Of a DNA stretch of 64,000 nucleotides, positions 19,625 to 29,612 are shown one piece after another. Source of the DNA: Ornithinibacter aureus. Lineage in GTDB: Bacteria > Actinomycetota > Actinomycetes > Actinomycetales > Dermatophilaceae. The notes under the pieces were generated by a model. That model did no database searches, was not told where the DNA came from, and was given only the letters and a program-made list of their open reading frames with translations. The position numbers and the translations under genes are program-made. The stretch is from positions 3,539,623 through 3,603,622 of the forward strand of contig NZ_VMSB01000001.1 of the NCBI RefSeq assembly GCF_009858245.1. The letters are read 5' to 3'. How positions within the stretch are numbered: the first letter of the stretch is position 1; each line of letters begins with the position of its first letter.

Positions 19625-19653
19625 TTGGGGGTGTCGGTGTTGGACGGCATACT
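19625..19653 (+). promoter_or_regulatory. ssrA promoter
   Basis: TTGGGG, 17-bp spacer, CATACT. It would start a precursor with about 80 nt ahead of the mature tmRNA 5' end at 19739. Confidence 0.55.
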
Positions 19654-19713
19654 GACTTGTGTCGATCGAGCGCCGCACCGCGGCACCGGCGAGATCGGCG
19701 CCGTCACAACTGA

Positions 19714-19729
19714 ACAGCGTGGGAGTGAG
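19714..19729 (+). repeat. Left arm of 16-bp inverted repeat flanking ssrA
   Basis: ACAGCGTGGGAGTGAG is a perfect reverse complement of 20112-20127, on the other side of the tmRNA. In the precursor the arms could pair and extend the acceptor stem. Confidence 0.8.
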
Positions 19730-19738
19730 CCCCCTCAG

Positions 19739-20106
19739 GGGGGTGATCGGTTTCGACATTGGTCGGCAGACCATGGGGAAGCGGGTCGAGGACGCACGGT
19801 CATCTCGTTAACGATCTGTGCAAACCAATAGGTGCCAATTCCAAGCGCACCGACTTCGCCCTCGCCGCCTGAGCGAGCCTCGAAGTCCGTTGGCCTGAGT
19901 TTGATCCTGACTCAGTAACCAGCGTCATCTAGGGATCTTGCTGCGTCGTCATGTCGGGGGACGGCGCGGGACTCCAACTCGACTGGGCCTGTCAGCGGAC
20001 GTGTGCGCGCGAGCGCTGGGGCCGAGAAATTCCATAGCGCACTGCACCCGGAGAAGCCCTGGTTTCCCGTCAGTGGACGCGGGTTCGATTCCCGCCACCT
20101 CCACCA
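19739..20106 (+). ncRNA. ssrA: Transfer-messenger RNA (tmRNA)
   Basis: A 368-nt tmRNA for ribosome rescue. The tRNA-like acceptor pairs GGGGGTG (19739-19745) with CACCTCC (20096-20102), followed by A and an encoded CCA. The conserved 5' segment is GATCGGTTTCGACA and the T-arm is GCGGGTTCGATTCCCGC. The tag reading frame begins at the GCC resume codon after AATAGGT and encodes ANSKRTDFALAA then TGA, ending in the FALAA-type degron. Mature ends are inferred from acceptor pairing. Confidence 0.97.
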
Positions 20107-20111
20107 ACGGT

Positions 20112-20127
20112 CTCACTCCCACGCTGT
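20112..20127 (+). repeat. Right arm of 16-bp inverted repeat flanking ssrA
   Basis: CTCACTCCCACGCTGT, 5 nt after the mature 3' CCA, is perfectly complementary to 19714-19729. Likely a processing stem in pre-tmRNA. Confidence 0.8.
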
Positions 20128-20153
20128 CAGCATCCCCGGTGATTGAATGCCGT

Positions 20154-21086
20154 ATGCCGACTTCTCCCGCGCCACCGGACCGTGAGGACGCGGAGCTCGA
20201 GCGGATCGGTGAGCGTGATCTCGCGCAGTGGCCCACCCGCTTCGGCCAGCACCTCGTGGCCGCGATCGCCCGCGTCGTCGTCGTGCTCGGCCGCGTCTGG
20301 CGCTGGAGCCTGGCCAACCTCGCCCTGGTGCTCACGACGCTCATCGGTGGGGTGATCGTGCTCGGGGCGACGCTGCTCTCGGCCGAGGTCTACGAGGCGG
20401 TGGTCGAGAACGACGGGTTGGCCGCGCTCGACGAGCCGGTGCTCGAGGCCGCCGTGAACAGCCGCACCCCTGCCAGTGAGGAGTGGGTCACCCACTTCAC
20501 CGACCTCGGCGGCACGGTGGGGATGCCGCTCATCGCCGCGGCGATCGTCATCACCCTCGCTGTTCGTCGCCGTTCGTGGTTGCCGGTGGTCCTCATGCTC
20601 ATCGCCACGGCCGGGTCGGTACTCATCACCGTGCTGGGCAAGGACCTCACGGCCCGGGCACGACCCCCGGTGGTCTACGCGGTGCCGCCGCTCGAGACCT
20701 CGCCGTCGTTCCCGTCGGGCCACACCCTGAACGCCACCGTGGTGCTCGGCCTGTCGGCGTACCTGGTGATGCTCGGGCGCCGGCACCTGCGCAGCAGGGT
20801 CCTCGTCGCCTCGGTCGTCGTCGTGTTCGTCGTGGCGATGGGGTTGTCGAGGGTGTGGCTGGGCCACCACTGGCTCACCGACGTCATGGCGGGCTGGCTC
20901 GTCGGCCTGGCCTGGCTCGCCGCGGTCATCACGGGTCACCGCGTCAAGGTCACCCTCGACCGCGCCGAACGCGCCACGGATCAGCGAGAGGACCAGGCGG
21001 CGGATCAGCCAGCCGGGTCGGTCACCATCGCGCGACCGGCCTCGAGCCGGGCAACGGGCACTCGGAACGGTGAGCACGACACGTAG
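20154..21086 (+). CDS. PAP2-superfamily phosphatase (membrane)
   Basis: A 310-residue integral membrane lipid phosphatase-like protein. The three PAP2 motifs are visible: KDLTARARPP (KxxxxxxRP), SFPSGHT (PSGH) and SRVWLGHHWLTDV (SRxxxxxHxxxD), among about six hydrophobic helices; the first lies near residues 50-75. Likely substrate is a polyprenyl or phosphatidyl phosphate. The C-terminal hydrophilic tail runs 82 bp into the convergent ppdK coding region, an unusually deep tail-to-tail overlap. Confidence 0.88.
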   Translation: MPTSPAPPDREDAELERIGERDLAQWPTRFGQHLVAAIARVVVVLGRVWRWSLANLALVLTTLIGGVIVLGATLLSAEVYEAVVENDGLAALDEPVLEAAVNSRTPASEEWVTHFTDLGGTVGMPLIAAAIVITLAVRRRSWLPVVLMLIATAGSVLITVLGKDLTARARPPVVYAVPPLETSPSFPSGHTLNATVVLGLSAYLVMLGRRHLRSRVLVASVVVVFVVAMGLSRVWLGHHWLTDVMAGWLVGLAWLAAVITGHRVKVTLDRAERATDQREDQAADQPAGSVTIARPASSRATGTRNGEHDT

Positions 21087-23692
21087 TCGAGCCCGCGCTC
21101 CTCGAAGAAGTGCACCGATGCCGGGTCGCCGCCGTGTTCGCCGCACACCCCGACCTTGAGCTCGGGCTTGGTGCGCCGGCCCTCCTCGGTGCCGATGCTC
21201 ACGAGCCGCCCGACGCCGTCACGGTCGATGTTCTCGAACGGTGAGGACGTGAGGATGCCGTCCTCGAGGTAGCGCGAGAAGAAGCTGGACTCGACGTCGT
21301 CGCGTGAGAAGCCCCAGGTCATCTGGGTGAGGTCGTTGGTGCCGAAGGAGAAGAAGTCGGCAGCCTCGGCGATCCTCCCGGCCGTGAGGGCGGCCCGGGG
21401 AAGCTCGATCATCGTGCCGACGAGGTGCTCCATGTGGACGCTGTGCTTGACCCTGGCCTCGTGGGCGGCGTCATCGATCTCGACCCGGATGGCGCGCAGC
21501 TCGGCGATGGACCCGACGAGCGGCACCATGATCTCCGGGCGGGCGTGGCCACCACGTTCGTTGACGATGGCGGCCGCCTCGAGGATGGCGCGGGCCTGCA
21601 TCTCGAACAGGCCGGGCAGGGACAGGCCCAGGCGCACCCCGCGCAGGCCGAGCATCGGGTTGGACTCGTGCAGCCGGTGGACGGCCGCGAGCAGGCGGGA
21701 CTCCTCGGTGTGGTCCTGACCTGTGGCTTCGGCGACGGCCACCTTGACCGACAGGTCGGTGAAGTCCGGGAGGAACTCGTGCAGCGGCGGGTCGAGCAGG
21801 CGCACGGTGACGGGCAGGCCGTCCATGGCGTCGAAGATCTCGACGAAATCGGCCCGTTGCAGCGGCAGCAGCTCGTCGAAGACGGCCTGCTTCTCGTCAT
21901 CGGTCTCGGCGAGGATCAGTCGTTCGACGATCTCGCGGCGTGGCCCGAGGAACATGTGCTCCGTGCGGCACAGGCCGATTCCCTCGGCTCCGAAACGTCG
22001 CGCCCGAGCGGCATCCTCGCCGGTGTCGGCGTTCGCGCGAACCTTCATCCGGCGCAGTCGGTCGGCGACCCGCATGAGGCGGTCGACGGCGGCGACGAGC
22101 GGGCCGCCCTCCTCCACCGACACCGTGCCCTCGGAGTAGCGCACGACGAGGGAGGGGCGCACCGCCACTTCCCCGGAGAAGACCTCGCCGGTGGCGCCGT
22201 CGATCGACAGGGTGTCGCCCTCGCGCACGATCGTGCCGTCGGCGGTGGTGAACTGCCGGGCCTTCAGGTCGATCTCGAGGGACTCCGCGCCACAGACACA
22301 CGTGCGGCCCATGCCGCGGGCGACGACCGCCGCGTGCGAGGTCTTGCCACCACGGCTCGTGAGCACACCGGCCGCGGCGACCATGCCGTGCAGGTCGTCG
22401 GGGTTGGTCTCACGGCGCACGAGGATGACCGGGGTGCCGGCCTCGGCGAGGCGCACCGCGGCATCCGAGTCGAACACCGCGACCCCGACGGCCGCACCGG
22501 GGGAGGCGCTCATGCCCTTGGCGATGAGGGACCGGGTGCTCTCCGGGTCGAAGTGCGGGAACATCAGCTGGGCGAGCTGGTCGCCCGTCACGCGTTGGAG
22601 CGCTTCCTCCTCGGTGATGACGCCTTCGTCGATGAGGTCGACGGCGATGCGGAAGGCCGCCTCGGCGGTGCGCTTGCCGACCCGGGTCTGCAGCATCCAC
22701 AGCTTGCCGCGTTCGATCGTGAACTCGATGTCGCACACGTCGCGGTAGTGCGCCTCGAGCCGCGCCATGATGCCGAGCAACTCGTCGAAGCTCTTCTTGT
22801 CCAGACCCTCGAGGTCGGCCAGAGACAGGGTGTTGCGGATGCCGGCGACGACGTCCTCGCCCTGCGCGTCCGCGAGGTAGTCGCCGTACACACCGACGGC
22901 ACCCGTCGAGGGGTCACGGGTGAACGCCACCCCCGAGCCGGAGTCGGCGCCGCGGTTGCCGAAGGCCATCGCCTGGACGTTGACGGCGGTGCCGAGGTCG
23001 GTCGGGATGTTCTCGCGACGGCGGTACAGGATGGCCCGTGGTGAGTTCCACGAGTCGAAGACGGCGACGATGGCGCCGTGCAGCTGGGCTCGCGGGTCCT
23101 GCGGGAAGGGCGCGCCCGAGTCCTCCTCTACGATGGCCTTGAAGCGGGCGACGAGGGCCCTGAGGTCGTCGGCGTCGAGCCCGAGGTCGACGCTCACCCC
23201 CTTGGCCGCCTTGGCCTCGTCGAGGGCGTCCTCGAAGCGGTGGCCCTCCAGGTCGAGCACCGTCTTGCCGTACATCTGCACGAGCCGCCGGTAGGAGTCC
23301 CAGGCGAAGCGGGCGTTGCCGGTCTGCGCGGCCAGGCCCTCGACGGAGACGTCGTTGAGGCCGATGTTGAGGACGGTCTCCATCATCCCGGGCATCGAGA
23401 ACTTGGCGCCCGAACGCACCGAGACCAGCAGCGGGTCCTCGCCGTCACCGAGCCGGCGGCCCATCCGCTCCTCGAGCGCGGCGAGGTGGGTCTCGACCTC
23501 CTCGAACAGGGCGGGAGGGACCGATCCGGAGTCGAGGTAGGCCCGACACGCCTGCGTCGTGATGGTGAACCCCGGTGGCACCGGGATGCCCAACCGGGTC
23601 ATCTCCGCGAGGTTCGCGCCCTTGCCGCCGAGCAGGTCCTTGTCCGCCATGCTGCCGGCTTCGAAGTTGTGAACGAGCTGGGGCTGGGCCAT
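21005..23692 (-). CDS. ppdK: Pyruvate, phosphate dikinase
   Basis: Interconverts pyruvate + ATP + Pi and phosphoenolpyruvate + AMP + PPi. At 895 residues it is full length: N-terminal ATP-grasp domain (LLGGKGANLAEM), the swivelling phosphohistidine domain with GGKTSHAAVVARGMG, and the C-terminal PEP-binding barrel with GVCGEHGGDP containing the catalytic Cys. ATG start with GGAGG 8-9 nt upstream (minus strand) and a TACGAT box about 30 bp further up. The 3' end overlaps the convergent PAP2 gene by 82 bp. Confidence 0.97.
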   Translation of the reverse strand: MAQPQLVHNFEAGSMADKDLLGGKGANLAEMTRLGIPVPPGFTITTQACRAYLDSGSVPPALFEEVETHLAALEERMGRRLGDGEDPLLVSVRSGAKFSMPGMMETVLNIGLNDVSVEGLAAQTGNARFAWDSYRRLVQMYGKTVLDLEGHRFEDALDEAKAAKGVSVDLGLDADDLRALVARFKAIVEEDSGAPFPQDPRAQLHGAIVAVFDSWNSPRAILYRRRENIPTDLGTAVNVQAMAFGNRGADSGSGVAFTRDPSTGAVGVYGDYLADAQGEDVVAGIRNTLSLADLEGLDKKSFDELLGIMARLEAHYRDVCDIEFTIERGKLWMLQTRVGKRTAEAAFRIAVDLIDEGVITEEEALQRVTGDQLAQLMFPHFDPESTRSLIAKGMSASPGAAVGVAVFDSDAAVRLAEAGTPVILVRRETNPDDLHGMVAAAGVLTSRGGKTSHAAVVARGMGRTCVCGAESLEIDLKARQFTTADGTIVREGDTLSIDGATGEVFSGEVAVRPSLVVRYSEGTVSVEEGGPLVAAVDRLMRVADRLRRMKVRANADTGEDAARARRFGAEGIGLCRTEHMFLGPRREIVERLILAETDDEKQAVFDELLPLQRADFVEIFDAMDGLPVTVRLLDPPLHEFLPDFTDLSVKVAVAEATGQDHTEESRLLAAVHRLHESNPMLGLRGVRLGLSLPGLFEMQARAILEAAAIVNERGGHARPEIMVPLVGSIAELRAIRVEIDDAAHEARVKHSVHMEHLVGTMIELPRAALTAGRIAEAADFFSFGTNDLTQMTWGFSRDDVESSFFSRYLEDGILTSSPFENIDRDGVGRLVSIGTEEGRRTKPELKVGVCGEHGGDPASVHFFEERGLDYVSCSPFRVPVARLEAGRAMVTDPAG

Positions 23693-23781
23693 GGCGGCGC
23701 CTCCTGAGAGTGGTGTCTTTGCATCGTAGGACCCCGGACAACCCCGCGCCCCTCGGGGGTGCGCAAGGAACCAGGCGGTGC

Positions 23782-24396
23782 TCAGACGATGGTCAGGCGG
23801 TACCGATCGCCGTCCTGGGTGAAGCCGAGCTTGGAGTAGTACGGGCTCACCATGCCGGGCGGGGTCAGCACCTCGGTGAAGCCACGATCACGGAACAGCC
23901 CGGACTGCCGGAAGACGAACTCTCCCGGTGAGAAGTCACGCCACCTGGGGGTCACGTAGTCGAGCTCGACCTGCGCGGTGCCGCCTTCGGCATCCCGCAC
24001 GACGATCACCCCGGCCGTCTCGTCCCCGTGCTGCACGAGGTAGGTCAGTCGGCCGTGCGGGACGCCGCCGGTGAAGCCGGGGAAGTAGGTGTCGATGTCC
24101 GCCCGGTGGACGTGCAGGAAGTGCGCCAGGTAGGCGTCATCCTCGCGCACCGGGAGCACGGCATACGCCTGGTCATCCGTGCGCTCACGCAGGAGCCTGA
24201 TGATGAAGAAGAGGTTGATCGCTGCCAGCACGACGTTCATCGCGACCATCGGCCAGACGCCGATCATCAGGTTGAACACGATGAGGATCAGGCACGCCAC
24301 CGTGTTCAGGACACGCAACCGCAGGATGCGCGCCTGGAGCAGCGAGTAGATGAGCAGCGCCGAGCCGAACCAGCCGAGCGCGTCGACCCATCCCAC
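23782..24396 (-). CDS. YgjV-type membrane protein with acetyltransferase-like C-terminus
   Basis: A 204-residue protein. The N-terminal 75 residues carry three hydrophobic helices like the YgjV/small inner-membrane family. The rest is soluble and ends with a GNAT-like pattern (GLFRDRGFTEVLTPPGMVSPYYSKLGF) in which the final YYxKLGF resembles the GNAT motif B tail. GTG start. It lies 5 bp downstream of the SIMPL gene on the same strand, so they are probably one operon. The functional assignment is tentative. Confidence 0.7.
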   Translation of the reverse strand: MGWVDALGWFGSALLIYSLLQARILRLRVLNTVACLILIVFNLMIGVWPMVAMNVVLAAINLFFIIRLLRERTDDQAYAVLPVREDDAYLAHFLHVHRADIDTYFPGFTGGVPHGRLTYLVQHGDETAGVIVVRDAEGGTAQVELDYVTPRWRDFSPGEFVFRQSGLFRDRGFTEVLTPPGMVSPYYSKLGFTQDGDRYRLTIV

Positions 24397-24401
24397 GGGT
24401 C

Positions 24402-25022
24402 TCAGCCCAGCCCGAAGCGGACCGCCACGGTGACGGTCACGGCGTTCTCGCCTGCCTCGACCGGCATGCCACCGCCGGATTCCATCGCCGCCATGGCGCG
24501 CATCTTGGGTGCCGGGCCCGGGCCGCTGCCACCCTCGATGACCTTGACCGCCTGCCCCAGGGGGCGCCCCGCGAGCTGCGCGTACTGCGTGGCCGTGCGG
24601 ACGGCGTCCGCGAACGCCGCGGCGCGCGCCTGCTCCACCAGCGGTGCCTTCTCCGCGACCTCGAGGCGCACGCCGTCCAGCCCGAAGGAGTCCCCGGCCG
24701 CCCGCGCCAAGGCGCTGATCAGGTCGCCGACCCCGTCGCGGTCACGCATGAGCAGGCGCAGGCTCTGGTACGCGCTGTAGCCGATGACCCCTCGGCCCTC
24801 GTGGTCCCACCGCGAGTTCACCCCCATGCCGGTGCTCTGCCGGTCGGCGGCGGCCACCCCGGCCTCGCTCGCGGCGGCGAGGGCTGCGGATACTCGCTCC
24901 GACGCCTTCGCCAGCGCGCCCGCGACGTCCGGGGCATCACAGCTGACCCGTGCGTCGAGGACGACGACGTCGGGGACGGCGCTCGCCGAACCGGTTCCGG
25001 TCACTTCCACGTGGTCGAACAT
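24402..25022 (-). CDS. SIMPL domain (DUF541) protein
   Basis: A 206-residue protein with the SIMPL opening VEVTGTGSASAVPDVVVLDARVS and the alternating beta/helix pattern of the family. There is no signal peptide, unlike many periplasmic members. The ATG at 25022 is preferred over GTG 25031 because TACAGT ends exactly 7 nt upstream of the ATG and would overlap the GTG. The role is not known beyond association with stress or envelope functions in other bacteria. Confidence 0.85.
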   Translation of the reverse strand: MFDHVEVTGTGSASAVPDVVVLDARVSCDAPDVAGALAKASERVSAALAAASEAGVAAADRQSTGMGVNSRWDHEGRGVIGYSAYQSLRLLMRDRDGVGDLISALARAAGDSFGLDGVRLEVAEKAPLVEQARAAAFADAVRTATQYAQLAGRPLGQAVKVIEGGSGPGPAPKMRAMAAMESGGGMPVEAGENAVTVTVAVRFGLG

Positions 25023-25029
25023 GGGCGTC

Positions 25030-25035
25030 ACTGTA
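25030..25035 (-). promoter_or_regulatory. -10 box of the SIMPL gene (leaderless)
   Basis: On the minus strand TACAGT is followed by GACGCCC and then ATG, a 7-nt gap. Confidence 0.5.
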
Positions 25036-25100
25036 GGCCGACGGGATCGACATGGACGCAGATTCCGGTCTACCTGTCGGTAGGAGGTTCAATCATCGGT

Positions 25101-26494
<1,394 letters not shown>

Positions 26495-26498
<4 letters not shown>

Positions 26499-26881
26499 CC
26501 GACGCTGGTGCGGCATCCGGGCGGTCGGGCCGGGGCATGCTGCTGATGCTGCTCGCGCTGGCCGTCGCGGCCCAGTTCGTCGTGCTCTACGCGCCTGCGC
26601 AACCCGGCGGCCTGCCGGTGTTCCCCCACGCCGACAAGGTCGTCCACGTGCTGGTGTTCCTCGTGCCGACGGCCCTGGCTCTCGTCGCAGGGTTGCCCGC
26701 GCGGGTCGTCGTCCCGGTGTTCGCCGCCCACGCGGTGGTGAGCGAGGTGGTGCAGGGTGCGCTGCTGCCGATGCGTGCCGGTGACCCCTTCGACGTGCTG
26801 GCCGACCTGTCCGGGGTGGTTCTCGGTGTCGTCGTCTGGCGGGCGGTGACGGGGCGGAGAACTTCCGCGCCATCACACTGA
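26495..26881 (+). CDS. VanZ-like family protein
   Basis: A 128-residue membrane protein with about four short hydrophobic helices and the VanZ-type pattern FPHADKVVHVLVFLVPTALA followed by AHAVVSEVVQGALLPMRAGDPFDVLADLSGV, where the acidic DxxDxxAD segment is the family hallmark. GTG start overlapping the malic enzyme stop by 4 bp. Function unknown; related to teicoplanin-resistance VanZ by fold only. Confidence 0.82.
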
Positions 26882-27203
26882 CGGCGGAGAAGTTTCGACC
26901 CCGGTGACGGGGGGGCGTGGGGAGGCGGACGGCATCCGGCGTGGTTTTTGGGATGCCGTCGCGCTGCTAAGATTGTCGTTCCACCGAGGTGCTCGGACGC
27001 ATGGCCGCGTCCGCCGAGATCGCAGAGTGCGATCGCGCCCCATCCCACCCGGTGCTGCCGGTGACACTCACGTCGAACCGGCCCCCACCGACCTGACGTC
27101 CCTGATGTCCGGTCGAGGCTCGTCTTGTTTCGCCGCGTTCGCCATCGGCTCGAAGACGTGTCTGTCTCCAGTCGTCACGAACCATGAAACAGGTGAATCA
27201 TCC
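26882..27203 (+). promoter_or_regulatory. Long structured leader of the DEAD-box helicase gene
   Basis: A 322-bp non-coding stretch. A possible promoter is TTTTTG (26945-26950), a 17-bp spacer, then TAAGAT (26968-26973). The resulting leader of about 225 nt contains hairpins GGACGC..GCGTCC (26995-27012) and GATCGCA-GAG-TGCGATC (27018-27034). AGGTGA (27191-27196) is the ribosome-binding site. Long structured leaders are typical of cold-induced helicase genes; cold control here is an inference. Confidence 0.5.
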
Positions 27204-29612
27204 ATGCCCAAGAAGGCAACCGGGCCCAAGAAGGCCCGCTGGACCACTGCCCAGAAGTCCGAGGCCAGGAAGGCCCCGCAGAAGGCCCACCACCGCGGCC
27301 AGCCCGACGGCCCGAAGAGTGCGCCCAAGCGCGCCGCTCGCGCCGAGTCCGGCGAGTACACCAAGCGTCCGCGCGCCGAGCGTTCCCCCCGGTGGGACCG
27401 CGAGGACCCGCGCCGTCAGGCCGCCGCCGGGCGCCCCGACTCCCGTGGCGGCGAGTCCCGTGGTGGCGACCGCCCCTACCGCCGCGACGACCGCGGCAGC
27501 TCGACCCGTGGCGACAGCCGCGGCTCGCGCTACTCCTCCGGTCAGTCCGACCGGGGCTACACCTCGAACCGCGAAGACCGGAACGACCGACCGAAGCGTT
27601 GGGTCTCGGACTCGCGCGAGGAGCGACACGTGCACCGTCCCCATGATGAGCGACCCCGCCTCGAGCGTGGCGAGCGACCGGTGCGTGACCGCGCCCCCCG
27701 CGTGGCCGACCCGGCCCGACGCGATCGCCACGAGGGTCGGCGCGTGGACCGCGGTGCCGACCGTGGTGGGTACCAGGGTCGCGATGACCGAAGTGGCTAC
27801 CAGGGTCGTGACGACCGTGGCGCCAGTCGTGGTGGGTACCAGGGTCGCGATGACCGAAGTGGCTACCAGGGTCGCGATGACCGTGGCGGCAGTCGTGGTG
27901 GGTACCAGGGTCGCGATGACCGTGGCGGCAGTCGTGGTGGGTACCAGGGTCGCGATGACCGTGGCGGTAGCCGTGGTGGGTACCAGGGCCGTGATGACCG
28001 TGGCGGTAGCCGTGGTGGGTACCAGGGCCGCGATGACCGTGGCGGTAGCCGTGGTGGGTACCAGGGCCGCGATGACCGTGGTGGCAGTCGTGGTGGGTAC
28101 CAGGGTCGCGACGACCGTGGCTACCGCGGTGCACCCCAGGTCGACGACGACCGACCCCTGTCGTTCGAGGAGGCCGAGGCGCAGCGTGCCGAGGCCGACA
28201 CCTGGACCCACTACTCGTCGACGGCCGGTGCCGCCAAGGAGGTCACGGCCGACAACGGCTTCGCTGCCCTCGGCGTGCCCGCCGTGCTCGTCGAGCGCCT
28301 CGCCCGTGACGGCATCGCCGACCCGTTCCCGATCCAGGAGGCGACGATCCCCGACGCACTCGCCGGTCGTGACGTCCTCGGGCGTGGCCGCACCGGGTCG
28401 GGCAAGACCCTCGCGTTCGGTCTGTCGATGATCGCGCGCCTGGCCGACGGCAGCCGGCCGCAGAGCAAGCGTCCGCGTTCGCTCATCCTCGTCCCGACCC
28501 GTGAGCTGGCCATGCAGGTCAGCGACGCGCTCGAGCCGTTCGTCCACGTCAGCGGTCTGCGCCACAAGCTCGTCGCCGGTGGTCTGTCGTACGAGCCGCA
28601 GATCAAGGCGCTCGCCAAGGGTCTGGACATCCTCGTCGCGACTCCGGGCCGGCTCGCCGACCTCATGGAGCGTGGCGCGGTCGACCTGAGCGCGGTGGAG
28701 ATCGCCGTGCTCGACGAGGCCGACCACATGGCCGACATGGGCTTCCTGCCCGAGGTCACCGCGATCCTCGACACCATTCCCCAGGGCGGTCAGCGACTGC
28801 TGTTCTCCGCCACGCTCGACAAGGGCATCGACACCCTCGTCGACCGCTACCTCGTCGACCCGGTCACCCACTCGACCGACAACGCGCAGGCGGCCGTGAC
28901 GACGATGAGCCACCACGTGCTCCTGATCGACCCCCAGGACAAGAAGGCCATGACGGCCGAGCTCGCCGGTCGCGGTGGGCGGGTCATCGTCTTCGCCCGC
29001 ACCCAGCTCGGTTCCGACCGCATCGCCGGCGAGCTGCGCGAGCGAGGCGTGCTCGCGGCATCCCTTCACGGTGGCCTGTCGCAGGCAGTTCGCAACCGCG
29101 TGCTCGGCGCCTTCCGTGACGGCTCGATGAACGTCCTCGTCGCGACCGACGTCGCCGCGCGCGGCATCCACGTCGACGACGTCGGCATGGTCGTCCAGGT
29201 CGACCCGCCGACCGACCACAAGGACTACCTCCACCGTGCCGGCCGCACCGCCCGGGCAGGGGAGGAGGGCGCAGTCGTCATGCTCGCCCTGCCTCACCAG
29301 CGCAAGATGGTCACGCGGATCATCGAGGGTGCCGGCGCCGAGGCCAAGACCGCCAAGGTCGCCCCCGGTGACGCGACGGTCCAGGCCATGGGTGGTCGTG
29401 CACCGAGCGGTGTGCCGGTGCCGGATGCCGTGTGGCGCCCGATTCTCGAGGGCGGCAAGAACGGTGGTCGCCGTGGTGGTGGCCGTCCGGACGGTCGTCC
29501 CGCCGGTCGCCCGGGTGGCCGCCCCGGTGGTCGCCCCTCGTACTCCGGTGGCGGTCACTCCCGTCACGGGTCCGGACGCCCGGCCGGTGGCCGGGGCAGA
29601 ATGGACGGGTGA
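27204..29612 (+). CDS. DEAD-box RNA helicase with RG-repeat N-terminal extension
   Basis: An 802-residue ATP-dependent RNA helicase. N-terminal basic, disordered region with ten copies of a YQGRDDR unit (about residues 187-306), then the core: Q-motif FPIQEATIPDAL, Walker A GRTGSGKT, PTRELAMQ, DEAD box VLDEADHMADMGFLP, SAT motif, ATDVAARGIHVDDV and HRAGRTARAGEEG. The C-terminus is again Gly/Arg-rich. The arginine/glycine repeats probably bind RNA or drive condensates. ATG 27204 has AGGTGA 7 nt upstream. Overlaps the AlgH gene by 4 bp. Confidence 0.95.
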   Translation: MPKKATGPKKARWTTAQKSEARKAPQKAHHRGQPDGPKSAPKRAARAESGEYTKRPRAERSPRWDREDPRRQAAAGRPDSRGGESRGGDRPYRRDDRGSSTRGDSRGSRYSSGQSDRGYTSNREDRNDRPKRWVSDSREERHVHRPHDERPRLERGERPVRDRAPRVADPARRDRHEGRRVDRGADRGGYQGRDDRSGYQGRDDRGASRGGYQGRDDRSGYQGRDDRGGSRGGYQGRDDRGGSRGGYQGRDDRGGSRGGYQGRDDRGGSRGGYQGRDDRGGSRGGYQGRDDRGGSRGGYQGRDDRGYRGAPQVDDDRPLSFEEAEAQRAEADTWTHYSSTAGAAKEVTADNGFAALGVPAVLVERLARDGIADPFPIQEATIPDALAGRDVLGRGRTGSGKTLAFGLSMIARLADGSRPQSKRPRSLILVPTRELAMQVSDALEPFVHVSGLRHKLVAGGLSYEPQIKALAKGLDILVATPGRLADLMERGAVDLSAVEIAVLDEADHMADMGFLPEVTAILDTIPQGGQRLLFSATLDKGIDTLVDRYLVDPVTHSTDNAQAAVTTMSHHVLLIDPQDKKAMTAELAGRGGRVIVFARTQLGSDRIAGELRERGVLAASLHGGLSQAVRNRVLGAFRDGSMNVLVATDVAARGIHVDDVGMVVQVDPPTDHKDYLHRAGRTARAGEEGAVVMLALPHQRKMVTRIIEGAGAEAKTAKVAPGDATVQAMGGRAPSGVPVPDAVWRPILEGGKNGGRRGGGRPDGRPAGRPGGRPGGRPSYSGGGHSRHGSGRPAGGRGRMDG
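27765..28119 (+). repeat. 39-bp in-frame repeat array in the helicase gene
   Basis: Ten units around GGTACCAGGGTCGCGATGAC, most 39 bp (13 codons, GGYQGRDDRGGSR). Units 1-4 alternate a shorter 27-bp form (GYQGRDDRS) with the 39-bp form. Near-identical codon use indicates recent expansion by slippage or unequal recombination. Confidence 0.9.

Noticed and set aside
9740-19835. Shared word CCAATAGGT in the 43-bp repeat and in the tmRNA just before the resume codon
   Set aside because: Only 9 nt match and the flanks differ; too short to argue for a functional link.
27765-28119. CRISPR or satellite DNA
   Set aside because: Units are multiples of three and encode an in-frame RG-rich tail of a helicase.
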